The notes beneath the pieces are model-generated. The model made no database searches. It saw only the letters and a program-made list of their open reading frames with translations, and was not told where the DNA came from. Below, piece after piece: positions 26,977 through 36,138 of a stretch of 64,000 bases of DNA (its first letter is position 1; each line of letters starts with the position of its first letter). The translations under genes and the position numbers were made by a program. Origin of the DNA: an uncultured Oscillospiraceae bacterium (GTDB lineage Bacteria > Bacillota > Clostridia > Oscillospirales > Ruminococcaceae); assembly GCA_910586535.1 (NCBI GenBank), contig CAJUHS010000009.1:41580-105579 (forward strand), in the 5' to 3' direction.

Positions 26977-27025
26977 ATCCCGTTTGCAAAGCAAAACAGT
27001 TAAACTGCCTTACTGCGAACGGGAT
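26977..27025 (-). terminator. Intrinsic terminator of putP
   Basis: An 11-bp stem ATCCCGTTTGC / GCGAACGGGAT enclosing a smaller hairpin, followed leftward by ATTTTTATTTTT, starting 11 bp after the putP stop. Confidence 0.8.
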
Positions 27026-27035
27026 CAAAATCTTT

Positions 27036-28562
27036 TTATTCTATTGTCTTTGCCTTTTCAAAGATCGCTTTTACTTCGTCGGATGGTTCCTTGTCAATAA
27101 GTGAAACCACAACCGTAATAATTATCGAAAGTACAAACCCGGGCACTATCGAGTACATAACTCCGCCCAACTTGAGAATGTTGTCCCACAGCAAAACCGT
27201 ACCCGCACCGGCAACTATTCCCGCCACGGTGCCTTTAAGGGTAAGGCGTTTCCAGTACAGCGAAAGAAGTATCGCAGGTCCAAAAGCCGCTCCAAATCCC
27301 GCCCATGCGTTGGAAACAATACCCATTATGGAATCCTTGGGATCGAGGGCAAGTATGCAAGCGATAACGGAGATCACCATAACGGAGCCTCGGCTTATCC
27401 ACATGAGTGTCTTATCGGAAACTTCCTTTTTCACCACTACCTTGAAAAAGTCGTTTGCCACAGCAGAAGCCGTTACCAGAAGCTGGCTGTCTGCTGTACT
27501 CATTATCGAAGCAAGTACTGCCGACAGGAATATTCCCGCGATAAGTCCGGGGAAAAGCATTTTTACCGCGCGTATGAAAATAAGCTCCTGATCTGCGGCA
27601 GAAAGGATGATTCCCTGTGAATCCAAATATAACCTGCCCAAAATACCTATAAGAACTGCCGCTCCGAGAGAAATTATTACCCAGATTATAGCGATTATTG
27701 CAGACTTCTTAACGCTCTTTGCATCCTTTATAGCCATAAAGCGCACAAGAATATGAGGCATTCCGAAATAGCCAAGCGCCCACGCAAGATCACTTATGAT
27801 ACTGTTTGCGCTGCGCCCCTGGAACATGGAAGCGAAGCCGCTGGCATCCGAGCCCTCGGCAACCATTTTTTGAGTGCTTGCAATCATTTCCGCGCTGAAG
27901 TTTTCCGTACCGCTGATAAGCGCGATGGGAAGCGCAACTATTGCAAAAAACATCAAGAGTCCCTGAACAAAATCCGTCCATGCAACTGCACTGAATCCTC
28001 CCATAAACGTGTAAGCAATAATGATAAGCGCGGAAATTATAACCGCAGCTTTAGTGTACAGCTCATTGCTGCTGTCTATATTGAATACGACCTGAAAGAG
28101 CTTTCCGCCGGAAACAAACGCTGACGTTGTATAGACCAAAAAGAAAATAAAAATTACCACAGCGCATACCAGACGGACTATCGGACTTTCGGTTTTAAAG
28201 CGATTCTGTAAATACTGGGGTATAGTAATAGAATCTCCCGCCGCCTCGGTAAACCGCCTCAGAGGCTTTGCCACAAACGCCCAATTAAGTATAGTACCAA
28301 TGGCAAGGCCTATTGCGATCCAGTAGTTGCCCATACCTGTTGCGTAAGCCGCTCCTGGAAGTCCCATAAGAAGCCAGCCGCTCATATCCGAAGCCTGCGC
28401 TGACATTGCCGTTACCCAACTGTTCAGACCTCTTCCCGCAAGAAAATAGTCGCTCATTTTTTTGCTTTTATTAGAAAAATAAAAACCTATGCCGAGCATT
28501 ACAAACAGGTACGCCGCAAAAGCGATCAGCACCGAAACGTCGGCATTCGCAAAAAATCCCAT
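27036..28562 (-). CDS. putP: Sodium/proline symporter
   Basis: 508 residues from the ATG at 28562 (AAAGGAG 8 nt upstream). Sodium:solute symporter fold of about 13 TM helices, with the PutP hallmarks YFLAGRGLNSWVTAMSAQASDMSGWLLMGLPG (first part residues 36-50) and SAVLASIMSTADSQLLVTASAVANDF. It imports proline with Na+. It is divergent from a TetR regulator, and the spacer carries two palindromes sharing ATAACA/TGTTAT half-sites that may control both genes. Confidence 0.93.
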   Translation of the reverse strand: MGFFANADVSVLIAFAAYLFVMLGIGFYFSNKSKKMSDYFLAGRGLNSWVTAMSAQASDMSGWLLMGLPGAAYATGMGNYWIAIGLAIGTILNWAFVAKPLRRFTEAAGDSITIPQYLQNRFKTESPIVRLVCAVVIFIFFLVYTTSAFVSGGKLFQVVFNIDSSNELYTKAAVIISALIIIAYTFMGGFSAVAWTDFVQGLLMFFAIVALPIALISGTENFSAEMIASTQKMVAEGSDASGFASMFQGRSANSIISDLAWALGYFGMPHILVRFMAIKDAKSVKKSAIIAIIWVIISLGAAVLIGILGRLYLDSQGIILSAADQELIFIRAVKMLFPGLIAGIFLSAVLASIMSTADSQLLVTASAVANDFFKVVVKKEVSDKTLMWISRGSVMVISVIACILALDPKDSIMGIVSNAWAGFGAAFGPAILLSLYWKRLTLKGTVAGIVAGAGTVLLWDNILKLGGVMYSIVPGFVLSIIITVVVSLIDKEPSDEVKAIFEKAKTIE

Positions 28563-28689
28563 AATCATGCTCCTTTCATGAATAAAATACTTTTTTATTA
28601 TACTATATTTTTCCTGTTAATGTATGAATATTCGGTTAATAATTGCATTGCCTTCTCTACTTAAAAATTTTTTATACATTTCGGCAGGT

Positions 28690-28707
28690 ATATAACACAT
28701 GTTATAT
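28690..28707. promoter_or_regulatory. Palindromic operator between putP and tetR
   Basis: ATATAACA-CA-TGTTATAT, perfect 8-bp arms with a 2-bp centre. The same half-sites recur at 28749-28767 inside the tetR promoter. Confidence 0.55.
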
Positions 28708-28743
28708 TTAAAACTATTTTTATTTAAAATCTTTGCATACCTA

Positions 28744-28772
28744 TTGACATAACATTACATATGTTATATAAT
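28744..28772 (+). promoter_or_regulatory. tetR promoter overlapped by second operator
   Basis: TTGACA (28744-28749), 17-bp spacer, TATAAT (28767-28772). The half-sites ATAACA (28749-28754) and TGTTAT (28762-28767) cover the spacer, so binding there would block transcription. Confidence 0.75.
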
Positions 28773-28802
28773 ATTAATAATATAGTGAAAGGAGCGCCTA
28801 AT

Positions 28803-29339
28803 ATGCCGCCGAAAACGAGAATAACAAAAGAAATGATTCTTGACGCCGCCTTTGAGATAACCCGCTGCAGCGGTATCTCAAACCTGAGCGCAAGAACCAT
28901 TTCAAAAGCGCTGGATTGTTCCACCCAGCCTATAATGTACAATTACCCGTCCGTTGACGGCATACGCAGAGACATTCAGAGAAAAGCCGATGAGTTCCAT
29001 ATGAGATACATAATGAAGCCTTCGGGACGTTTCGGACAGCCGCTTCTTGAGATAGCCGCATCATATGTCAGGTTTGCCTCGGAGGAACCACACCTGTTCA
29101 GACTTCTGTTCCAAACGGAGAAGTTTTCCGTTCAGAGCGTTGAAGAACTGATCAACGAGGAGGCGTTCAGACCGGTTCTTGAAAACCTTGCAGCCTCTTT
29201 GAAATCGGATATAAAACGCGCTAAAGAGTACTTTTTTGCAAAGTACCTCATGATACACGGACTTGCAAGCCTTGTGGCAGACAAAGCCATAGGGTACGAT
29301 GAAAAACTTATTCTGAATATTCTTCTCGGAACGGACTGA
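28803..29339 (+). CDS. TetR/AcrR-family transcriptional regulator
   Basis: 178 residues from the ATG at 28803 (AAAGGAG upstream). N-terminal helix-turn-helix in TKEMILDAAFEITRCSGISNLSARTISKALDCSTQPIMYNYPSVDGI (short core STQPIMYNYPS), then a helical ligand domain of unknown specificity. It is divergent from putP and its own promoter carries a palindrome, so it is likely an autorepressor that may also repress putP. The gene ends 17 bp from the convergent ychF stop. Confidence 0.9.
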   Translation: MPPKTRITKEMILDAAFEITRCSGISNLSARTISKALDCSTQPIMYNYPSVDGIRRDIQRKADEFHMRYIMKPSGRFGQPLLEIAASYVRFASEEPHLFRLLFQTEKFSVQSVEELINEEAFRPVLENLAASLKSDIKRAKEYFFAKYLMIHGLASLVADKAIGYDEKLILNILLGTD

Positions 29340-29356
29340 ACCCTTTCAGCTCAAAC

Positions 29357-30451
29357 TCAGACGTTAAATCTGAACAAAACCACGTCTCCGTCGTTCATAA
29401 CGTACTCCTTACCCTCGGAACGAACAAGACCTTTTTCCTTTGCGGCGGTCATTGAGCCGCAATTCATAAGGTCATCGAAGCTGACGACCTCGGCGCGGAT
29501 AAAACCCTTTTCAAAATCGGAATGTATCTTTCCCGCCGCCTGCGGAGCCTTTGTCCCCTTTTTGATAGTCCATGCACGAACCTCGGGCTGTCCCGCGGTA
29601 AGATAGGAAATAAGTCCCAGAAGAGCGTAACCCTCCTTGATTATACGGTCGAGACCCGACACCTCCAGACCAAGCTCTGAAAGGAACATTGCCTTGTCAT
29701 CTCCGTCCATATCGGAAATTTCCGCTTCAAGCTGAGCGCAGATAGGCAGCACAGCGGCGTTTTCCCGCTTAGCAATATCGCACACCGTCTTGTAGTGTGC
29801 CGACGTTTCAATATTATTCTTGAAATCCTCCTCGCTGAGATTAGCGGCGTAGATAACGGGCTTTGCCGACAGCAGAGGCGTACTTTTTATAAGTTCCTCC
29901 TGCTCCTCAGTGAAGCCGTAGGAGCGCGCAGAATGCCCCTCCTCAAGATGCTTTTTCAGATCCTCAAGGAACTCTGCTTCCGCGAGGAATTTTTTATCGC
30001 CCTTCGCCGCTTTTTTAGCCCTGTCGATACGGCGTTCGATAAGTTCGATATCCGAAAAGATAAGCTCCAAATCAATAGTTTCGATATCGCGGGCGGGATT
30101 TATCTCACCGTCCACATGAATGATGTCTATGTCCTCAAAGCAGCGGACAACATGGACTATAGCGTCCACCTCGCGGATATCCGCAAGGAACTTGTTTCCA
30201 AGTCCCTCGCCTTTGGACGCCCCCTTGACGAGACCTGCAATGTCCACAAATTCAAGAGTAGCAGGGGTAAATTTTTCAGGCTTATACATATCCTTCAGCT
30301 TGTCCAGCCTTTCATCGGGAACCGAAACGATACCCACATTTGGCTCAATAGTGCAGAACGGATAATTTGCGGACTCTGCGCCCGCGTTTGTAAGCGCGTT
30401 GAAAAGAGTGCTTTTTCCCACGTTGGGAAGACCAACCATACCAAGCTTCAT
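29357..30451 (-). CDS. ychF: Redox-regulated ATPase YchF (Obg-like)
   Basis: 364 residues, the family's usual length. G1 motif GLPNVGKSTLFNALT, G3 DIAGLVKGASKGEGLGNKFL, YAANLSEED in place of NKxD (hence ATP preference), a coiled-coil (about 130-200), and a C-terminal TGS domain (about 280-364, IHSDFEKGFIRAEV). Ribosome-associated ATPase, cytoplasmic. Single gene, next to a small membrane-protein gene. Confidence 0.97.
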   Translation of the reverse strand: MKLGMVGLPNVGKSTLFNALTNAGAESANYPFCTIEPNVGIVSVPDERLDKLKDMYKPEKFTPATLEFVDIAGLVKGASKGEGLGNKFLADIREVDAIVHVVRCFEDIDIIHVDGEINPARDIETIDLELIFSDIELIERRIDRAKKAAKGDKKFLAEAEFLEDLKKHLEEGHSARSYGFTEEQEELIKSTPLLSAKPVIYAANLSEEDFKNNIETSAHYKTVCDIAKRENAAVLPICAQLEAEISDMDGDDKAMFLSELGLEVSGLDRIIKEGYALLGLISYLTAGQPEVRAWTIKKGTKAPQAAGKIHSDFEKGFIRAEVVSFDDLMNCGSMTAAKEKGLVRSEGKEYVMNDGDVVLFRFNV

Positions 30452-30500
30452 ACTGTTGACGATCCTTTACCGATAAAATTTACTGCATTAACGTTTATGA

Positions 30501-30749
30501 TCAGAACGAATACTCGAATCCCTCGTCATCCTCGTCGTCAAAATCGAGATCCTTTGAGTAATCCTCAGCCCTGAACGAGGATTTTTTTATCTTTCTAGAC
30601 CTGGACGCCTTTGCGCCGGAAGCGCATACTATTCCTATTATGAGACCGGTCACAAAAGAAGCGACCGCAATAAGAACGATTATTCCCTGAGGCACGGATA
30701 TGTCCTCTTTCGCTTTAGCGACGGCGGTTTCGGTAAATTCCTTAAACAT
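30501..30749 (-). CDS. Small single-TM membrane protein
   Basis: 82 residues from the ATG at 30749 (GGAAAGG upstream): a short polar N-terminus, one TM helix (about 21-43, GIIVLIAVASFVTGLIIGIV), a basic segment and a very acidic C-terminus (LDFDDEDDEG). Unknown function; architecture resembles small DUF proteins of Clostridia. About 50 bp upstream of ychF in the same direction. Confidence 0.6.
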   Translation of the reverse strand: MFKEFTETAVAKAKEDISVPQGIIVLIAVASFVTGLIIGIVCASGAKASRSRKIKKSSFRAEDYSKDLDFDDEDDEGFEYSF

Positions 30750-30968
30750 AAAAATCGACCTTTCCCCGCCGTTAAAAATTAAAAGCGGACGCTTACGGCG
30801 GAAAGCTGCCCGTAACGGCGCAAAATTGCTAAACCACATAAAAATGTTCAACCGTATAAAAATACGGATACAAAAACGCCTGTAATTATTATACATTTTT
30901 TTTGAGAATAATGCAAGAGAAACGGCAATTTTTTTAAAAAAATCCGTTTTTTTCGGCTCCTATACCGA

Positions 30969-31733
30969 TCAGTTATTATTGTACCGCTGTAAAAACTGCT
31001 TTGTACGTTCGTTTCGGGTCTCTCCGAAAAGTTGTTCGGGAGTGCCCTCTTCGACGATAACGCCTCCGTCCATGAAGATGACATGATCAGCGACGTCGCG
31101 GGCAAAAGCCATTTCGTGTGTAACTATCACCATTGTCATTTTTTCCTTTGCAAGCTCTTTTATAACTTTCAGTATCTCCCCTGTCAGTTCGGGGTCGAGA
31201 GCCGAGGTCGGTTCATCGAAAAACAGCACCTCGGGATTCAGAGCCAGAGCCCGGGCAATGGACACCCTTTGCTGCTGACCGCCTGAAAGCTCGCAGGGAT
31301 AGGAGTCAGCCTTTCCCGAAAGGCCCATTTTCTCCAGCAGCTCAAGAGCCGTCTTTTCGGCTTCCTGTTTGGATTTTTTCAGTACGCACATAGGCGCTTC
31401 AGTTATATTGCGCATTACGCTCATGTGGGGAAACAAGTTAAAATTCTGGAAAACAAGTCCGATCTTCAAACGTATCGCCCTCAGCGTATCAGAAGAAGCA
31501 TAAACGGGCTTTCCGTTCTTGTAGTCCTCGATAAGCTCCATTCCGCATACGCTGACCGTTCCGCCGCCCGCTCTTTCAAGCTGGTTCACACAGCGCAACA
31601 AAGTGGATTTTCCGCTTCCCGACGGACCTATTATAGCCGTCACGCAGCCTTTTTCCACGTCAAATGAAATATCCTTTAAAACCTCCAGTCCGCCGAAGCT
31701 TTTGGAGAGATTGCGCACTTCCAGTATTGCCAT
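30969..31733 (-). CDS. Amino-acid ABC transporter ATP-binding protein (GlnQ/HisP type)
   Basis: 254 residues with Walker A GPSGSGKSTLLRCVN, LVFQNFNLFPHMSV Q-loop typical of polar-amino-acid importers, signature LSGGQQQRVSIARAL, Walker B VLFFDEPTSALDPE and H-loop VIVTHEMAFARDVAD. It drives the adjacent permease (70 bp upstream). No solute-binding protein gene is next to them, unlike the usual three-gene operon. AAAAGGAG precedes the ATG. Confidence 0.94.
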   Translation of the reverse strand: MAILEVRNLSKSFGGLEVLKDISFDVEKGCVTAIIGPSGSGKSTLLRCVNQLERAGGGTVSVCGMELIEDYKNGKPVYASSDTLRAIRLKIGLVFQNFNLFPHMSVMRNITEAPMCVLKKSKQEAEKTALELLEKMGLSGKADSYPCELSGGQQQRVSIARALALNPEVLFFDEPTSALDPELTGEILKVIKELAKEKMTMVIVTHEMAFARDVADHVIFMDGGVIVEEGTPEQLFGETRNERTKQFLQRYNNN

Positions 31734-31803
31734 TTTAAAGCTCCTTTTTCAGAAATCAGAGGCAGACCGGCATAATACGGAAACAAACCGTAATACCGGA
31801 CGA

Positions 31804-32502
31804 TTATTTATAATAGTCAAGCTTTTTCTCTACCGCCGAGAAAATCACGGTCAGCAGCGCGTTCATAACAAAATAGAAAATTCCCGCAATGAAAAGAGGT
31901 GTGAGGTTGCTGTATGTGACCATCTGCTCCCTTGCCTTGCGGAATATTTCGGCGTAGGCTATTACGGAAGCAAGGGATGTATCCTTAACCAGTGTGATGA
32001 CTTCGTTGGAACTGGCGGGAACAATCCTTTTCACCACCTGTGGCAGGATTATCCGGAAAAATGTCTGAAGCTTGGTAAAACCCAGAGTTGCAGCAGCTTC
32101 GTACTGTCCTCTCGAAATTGATTCAATACCGCCGCGGAAAATTTCCGCAAAATAGGCGGCATAGTTAAGTGCGAATGCGGTTATAAGAGCGGTAAACTGA
32201 TAGCTGTCGCTCCGTGTGTCAACTCCGGCGAAAAGATTTTGCAAAAACGGAGAATCCGCCATTTTCAGCATGGGTATCGCGTAGTAGATCGTTATGATCT
32301 GGAGCATGAGCGGCGTACCTCGCATTATTAGTATGTATACGTTTATAAGCCATGACACCGGCTTGAAGCGGCACATTTTCAGCAGCGCCACAACCATGCC
32401 CAGCGGTATGGAAAAAATCAGAGTAAAGCCAAATATTTTAAGGGTAGGCAGAAGGTACCGCGCTATTATCTCGGTACACTGCAGGATTTCCTCCCAGCTC
32501 AA
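31804..32502 (-). CDS. Amino-acid ABC transporter permease (HisM/GlnP type)
   Basis: 232 residues, about five TM helices, with the EAA-loop motif GQYEAAATLGFTKLQTFFRIILPQVVKRIVPASSNE (core QYEAAATLGFTKLQ) and MRGTPLMLQI near the start, both standard for polar-amino-acid permeases. Start is a TTG at 32502 with GAGGTGA upstream. Pairs with the ATPase gene immediately downstream; substrate not determinable. The binding protein must be encoded elsewhere. Confidence 0.93.
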   Translation of the reverse strand: MSWEEILQCTEIIARYLLPTLKIFGFTLIFSIPLGMVVALLKMCRFKPVSWLINVYILIMRGTPLMLQIITIYYAIPMLKMADSPFLQNLFAGVDTRSDSYQFTALITAFALNYAAYFAEIFRGGIESISRGQYEAAATLGFTKLQTFFRIILPQVVKRIVPASSNEVITLVKDTSLASVIAYAEIFRKAREQMVTYSNLTPLFIAGIFYFVMNALLTVIFSAVEKKLDYYK

Positions 32503-32683
32503 AGAATCACCTCATTGTCGATGGTTATGCTTCCGCTTCATTCAGGCAGCATGATACTATATCATTATACAGCAATTTTATGCAAATAGCAATAGACTTG
32601 CTTAAATTTGAATGTGAACATTTTCTTAATACGTTTTGCTTTAAAATATTCGCACATACTTTTAACCGCAATATAAAATATAC

Positions 32684-32712
32684 TTGCATAAATCGGGATA
32701 ATATGCTATAAT
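32684..32712 (+). promoter_or_regulatory. Promoter of GH25-epimerase-MBL unit
   Basis: TTGCAT (32684-32689), 17-bp spacer, TATAAT (32707-32712), 58 bp before the GH25 start. Confidence 0.7.
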
Positions 32713-32770
32713 TCAATAAGAAACTTCATGCTTTGCGGCTGAACACAATTGCTGAGACAGGAGGTTTAAA

Positions 32771-33814
32771 ATGAACGAACTAAAAAATAATACCATACAG
32801 GATACGGAACAGGAACAGCCTGGTCCACGCTATTCTTCACCCGCGAAACCGCGGCGCAAAATGCTCCGTATGCCTTTCGGAACGGCAGCAACGGTTTTCT
32901 TTTCAATGCTTGGCGTTATAATAATCCTTGCGGTATCGGTCGCGGTATTGGCTTCAAAGCTTGAAAAAGCCGACGAGGAGCCTGTTGTCGAGCCATATGT
33001 CCCAGTCGTAAACGAGCGCATTTACGACTTTTATTCGGAAGACGACATCATACTTATGGACGACTACGATTACGGCAGGATATGGTTACAGGCGTTCACC
33101 AATGTTCCCAGACACGGATATGACTACAGCGGTTTAAAGCTTGAAGACAACGGCAGATATACATACAGTGAAAACGGCGAGCAGATATCAAGGACAGGCA
33201 TTGACGTGTCCTACCATCAAGGAGACGTTGAATGGACTAAAGTCGCCGCCGACGGAATAGACTTTGTTATTATGAGGGTCGGATACCGCGGCTATGAAAG
33301 CGGTGTGCTCAATGTTGACGGACGGTTCCATGAGTACGTAAAAGGCGCGCTGGACGCAGGTCTTGACGTGGGCGTGTACTTCTTTTCACAGGCGGTAAAT
33401 TCAGAGGAAGCCATTGAGGAAGCTAATTTCGTAATGGAACAGATACGCGGCTACGACATAACTTTTCCCGTTATATTTGACTGGGAATTTATGGACGATG
33501 AAAACGCCCGCACTCACGGTATCGAACCTTATACCGTTACCGAATGCGCTGCTGCTTTTTGCGATACGGTTGCCGACGGAGGCTATCGTCCCATGGTATA
33601 CAGCAGCCGACGGTTTGCTTTGCTGAAACTTAACATGAGCAAGCTTGCAGATTTCGATTTCTGGTTCGCGGAATACAAAGACGGTCACAACGAGCCGTCT
33701 TATCCCTACAATTTCCAAATATGGCAGTACGCCAGCGACGGCAGAGTAGACGGCATCGAGGGCGAGGTTGACATGAACATATGCTTTGCAGATTACGGCA
33801 GAGAAGAACGATAA
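32771..33814 (+). CDS. GH25 lysozyme-like muramidase, membrane-anchored
   Basis: 347 residues: cytoplasmic N-terminus, TM helix (about 37-63), acidic linker, then a GH25 domain (about 140-345) with GIDVSYHQGDVEWTKV and the catalytic pair in VIFDWEFMDD. GH25 enzymes cleave the MurNAc-GlcNAc bond of peptidoglycan. The N-terminal helix without a cleavage site suggests tethering outside the membrane for wall remodelling rather than lysis. GGAGG upstream of the ATG; 25 bp before the epimerase gene. Confidence 0.93.
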   Translation: MNELKNNTIQDTEQEQPGPRYSSPAKPRRKMLRMPFGTAATVFFSMLGVIIILAVSVAVLASKLEKADEEPVVEPYVPVVNERIYDFYSEDDIILMDDYDYGRIWLQAFTNVPRHGYDYSGLKLEDNGRYTYSENGEQISRTGIDVSYHQGDVEWTKVAADGIDFVIMRVGYRGYESGVLNVDGRFHEYVKGALDAGLDVGVYFFSQAVNSEEAIEEANFVMEQIRGYDITFPVIFDWEFMDDENARTHGIEPYTVTECAAAFCDTVADGGYRPMVYSSRRFALLKLNMSKLADFDFWFAEYKDGHNEPSYPYNFQIWQYASDGRVDGIEGEVDMNICFADYGREER

Positions 33815-33839
33815 AATACTTTTGAAAGGACAGATTATT

Positions 33840-34709
33840 ATGCGTATCACGATCACATCGGAAAAGGCGGGGGCTGTTATAGACAGCTTCGGCGCGGAAC
33901 TTCATTCGCTGAAAGACAATTCGGGAACCGAATACCTCTGGCAGGCTGGCCCCGCCGTTTGGAAACGCCATGCTCCCGTACTGTTTCCATTTATCTGCAA
34001 TACCGATTCAAAAAAATACACTTATGAAGGACAAGTATACAGTCTTGCAAACCACGGCTTTGCCCGCGACAGCGAGTTTGAGCTTGTTTCTTCCGATTGC
34101 AGCAGTGCAGAGTTTCTGCTCAGATCAAGCGCTGAGACTTTAAAGCTGTACCCCTTTGAGTTTGAACTGCGGATAGGCTACAAGCTGTCGGGAAACAAGC
34201 TTGACGTGTCCTATACCGTTAAAAATACCGATACCAAGGATATGTACTTTTTTATCGGAGGACACCCCGCATTTAACGTACCTATGGGCGGTGAAAGCTA
34301 CAACGATTATTTTGTTGAGTACGAAAATCCGGAAACTATAGTACGTGAATTTAAAGGCAAAACCGAGATCATTGCCGACAATGCCGCAAAAGTGCCGCTG
34401 AGCCACGAAATTTTTGCGGATGACGTTTTCATGAAAGACGCTCCCGATTCATCGTGGATAGCTTTAGTCAGCAAAAAGTCGGGAAGAAAAATAAAGCTGA
34501 ACTACGATCCAAAAGGCTGTATTGCGGTATGGTCGTCCTATTTTGAGGACAAAGCTATAACAGAACAGGCAAAATTTGTCTGTCTCGAGCCTTGGAGCAG
34601 CGTTCCCGTGTACTGCGACAAGGAGGATAACATAACGAAAATGCCACACGCTATAAGACTTTCCCCCGAAAATGAGTACGTTTTTGCGTACTCTATTGAG
34701 ATAGGCTGA
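33840..34709 (+). CDS. Aldose 1-epimerase family protein (LacX-like)
   Basis: 289 residues from the ATG at 33840 (AAAGGA upstream). Galactose-mutarotase-like beta-sandwich with NHGFARDSEFEL (catalytic His region), FIGGHPAFNVP and the late acidic part VCLEPWSSVP. The group interconverts sugar anomers; the LacX-like subgroup has no assigned sugar. Follows GH25 in the same unit. Confidence 0.88.
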   Translation: MRITITSEKAGAVIDSFGAELHSLKDNSGTEYLWQAGPAVWKRHAPVLFPFICNTDSKKYTYEGQVYSLANHGFARDSEFELVSSDCSSAEFLLRSSAETLKLYPFEFELRIGYKLSGNKLDVSYTVKNTDTKDMYFFIGGHPAFNVPMGGESYNDYFVEYENPETIVREFKGKTEIIADNAAKVPLSHEIFADDVFMKDAPDSSWIALVSKKSGRKIKLNYDPKGCIAVWSSYFEDKAITEQAKFVCLEPWSSVPVYCDKEDNITKMPHAIRLSPENEYVFAYSIEIG

Positions 34710-34726
34710 TAACGTAGGGAATGCCG

Positions 34727-35602
34727 ATGTACGAGCTTGAACAGGTTGGCGCAAATACTTACTATATAGACTGTCCCGCAAAAATAGGAGTATACCTTGA
34801 CGGCGTGGACGCATACCTCATTGACAGCGGAAGCGACAAGGACGCCGGACGCAAGATACGCCAGATATTTGATAAAAACGGCTGGAATCTGAAAGCTGTT
34901 TTCAATACCCACTCCAACGCCGACCATATCGGCGGCAACAAATACCTGCAGGGACAGACAGACTGCAAGATCTACGCCCGAGGCATAGAGCGGGATTTTA
35001 CAGAGCACCCTATACTGGAGCCGTCATTTCTCTACGGCGGGTATCCATGCAAGGAGCTTCGTCACAAGTTCCTGCTTGCTCATGAAAGTGAAGCAGATTA
35101 CCTTGACGAAAGTGTACTTCCAGATGGCATAAAAATGCTGCCGCTTCCGGGACACTTTTTTGACATGGTCGGCTTCCGCACGGCAGACAACGTTGTTTTC
35201 CTTGCTGACTGCTTGTCCTCATCGGAAACTCTTGAAAAGTATAAAATAGGATTTATTTACGACGTCGGGGCGTATCTGAAAACCCTTGAAGCCGTTGAAA
35301 AAATGCAGGCTGAAATGTTCGTGCCTGCACACGCAGAAGCTACGGAAAATATTGCTCCGCTTGCACGGCTGAACATTGAAAAAGTTATGGAGGTTTCAGA
35401 AAAAATAACGGAGCTTTGCCGCGAACCAATGATTTTTGAGAAAATTCTGAAAAAGCTTTTCGATGATTTTGGTCTGAAAATGAATTTCGAGCAGTATGTC
35501 CTTGTGGGAAGTACGGTAAGGTCGTATTTAGCATGGCTCAAGGACGAGGGAAAGCTGTCCGCCGAATTTAAGGAAAACAGTCTTTTGTGGAGAACTATAT
35601 AA
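34727..35602 (+). CDS. MBL-fold metallohydrolase
   Basis: About 291 residues. The metal motif appears as THSNADHIGG (HxxxDH with Asn-Ala), then PLPGHFFDMVGFRT (His) and VFLADCLSS (bridging Asp), and VPAHAEATE (last His). The first His of the usual HxHxDH is retained but the second is Asn. Substrate unknown; C-terminal helical domain of about 70 residues. Start chosen at 34727, 7 nt after GTAGGG; ATG 34721 is in frame. Follows the epimerase by 17 bp. Confidence 0.85.
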   Translation: MYELEQVGANTYYIDCPAKIGVYLDGVDAYLIDSGSDKDAGRKIRQIFDKNGWNLKAVFNTHSNADHIGGNKYLQGQTDCKIYARGIERDFTEHPILEPSFLYGGYPCKELRHKFLLAHESEADYLDESVLPDGIKMLPLPGHFFDMVGFRTADNVVFLADCLSSSETLEKYKIGFIYDVGAYLKTLEAVEKMQAEMFVPAHAEATENIAPLARLNIEKVMEVSEKITELCREPMIFEKILKKLFDDFGLKMNFEQYVLVGSTVRSYLAWLKDEGKLSAEFKENSLLWRTI

Positions 35603-35605
35603 CTG

Positions 35606-35640
35606 AAAAATCCGCGGACGCTCTGTGTCCGCGGATTTTT
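35606..35640. terminator. Bidirectional terminator between MBL gene and rlmH
   Basis: A 14-bp perfect stem (AAAAATCCGCGGAC / GTCCGCGGATTTTT), 7-nt loop, A-run before and T-run after, exactly between two convergent stops. Confidence 0.92.
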
Positions 35641-36126
35641 TTATTTATGGTATTTCCCGCCGTTCAGTATCTGAAACGCGCGGTATATCTGTTCAAGAAT
35701 CATGACCCTTGCAAGCATATGCGGAAATGTCATTTCCGACATTGACAGCCTGAATCCGCACATTTTCTTTATTTCCTCGTCTATTCCGAAAGAGCTGCCG
35801 ATAACAAAGTTCAGCGTGCTTTTCCCCGAAACGGAAACGTCCTCGATTTTTTCAGCAAGATTTTCGGAGGAAAGCTTCGTTCCCTCGATACATAATGCAA
35901 TATTAAAGCAGTCCTTGCCCGCAAGCAAATTCCGCATTGCTTTGGCTTCAGCGGAAAGAGCGGCTTTTATCTCCTTTTCGGAGGGATCATCGGGAAGCCT
36001 GCTTTCGGCAAGCTCAGTAACGGTCAGTTTACAAAAAGCTTTCAGACGTTTTGAATACTCTGCGCACGCCTCGCGGAAATAGCTTTCTTTAAGCTTTCCC
36101 ACGACTATCAGATTAACGTTCATCAT
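35641..36126 (-). CDS. rlmH: 23S rRNA (pseudouridine-1915-N3) methyltransferase
   Basis: 161 residues of the usual length. VNLIVVGKLKESYFREACAEYSKRL (core VVGKLKE), LCIEGTKLSSE, NFVIGSSFGID (SAM-binding knot GSxxG) and MTFPHMLARVMILEQIYRAFQI are diagnostic of the SPOUT enzyme RlmH. Start set at ATG 36126 with GAGGA 9 nt upstream. Neighbour of walJ, a conserved Firmicute arrangement. Confidence 0.96.
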   Translation of the reverse strand: MMNVNLIVVGKLKESYFREACAEYSKRLKAFCKLTVTELAESRLPDDPSEKEIKAALSAEAKAMRNLLAGKDCFNIALCIEGTKLSSENLAEKIEDVSVSGKSTLNFVIGSSFGIDEEIKKMCGFRLSMSEMTFPHMLARVMILEQIYRAFQILNGGKYHK

Positions 36127-36138
36127 CAATATGATTCC

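Noticed and set aside
34727..35602. Quorum-quenching lactonase
   Set aside because: The metal motif deviates (HSNADH) and nothing in the context supports a lactone substrate; kept as a generic MBL-fold protein.
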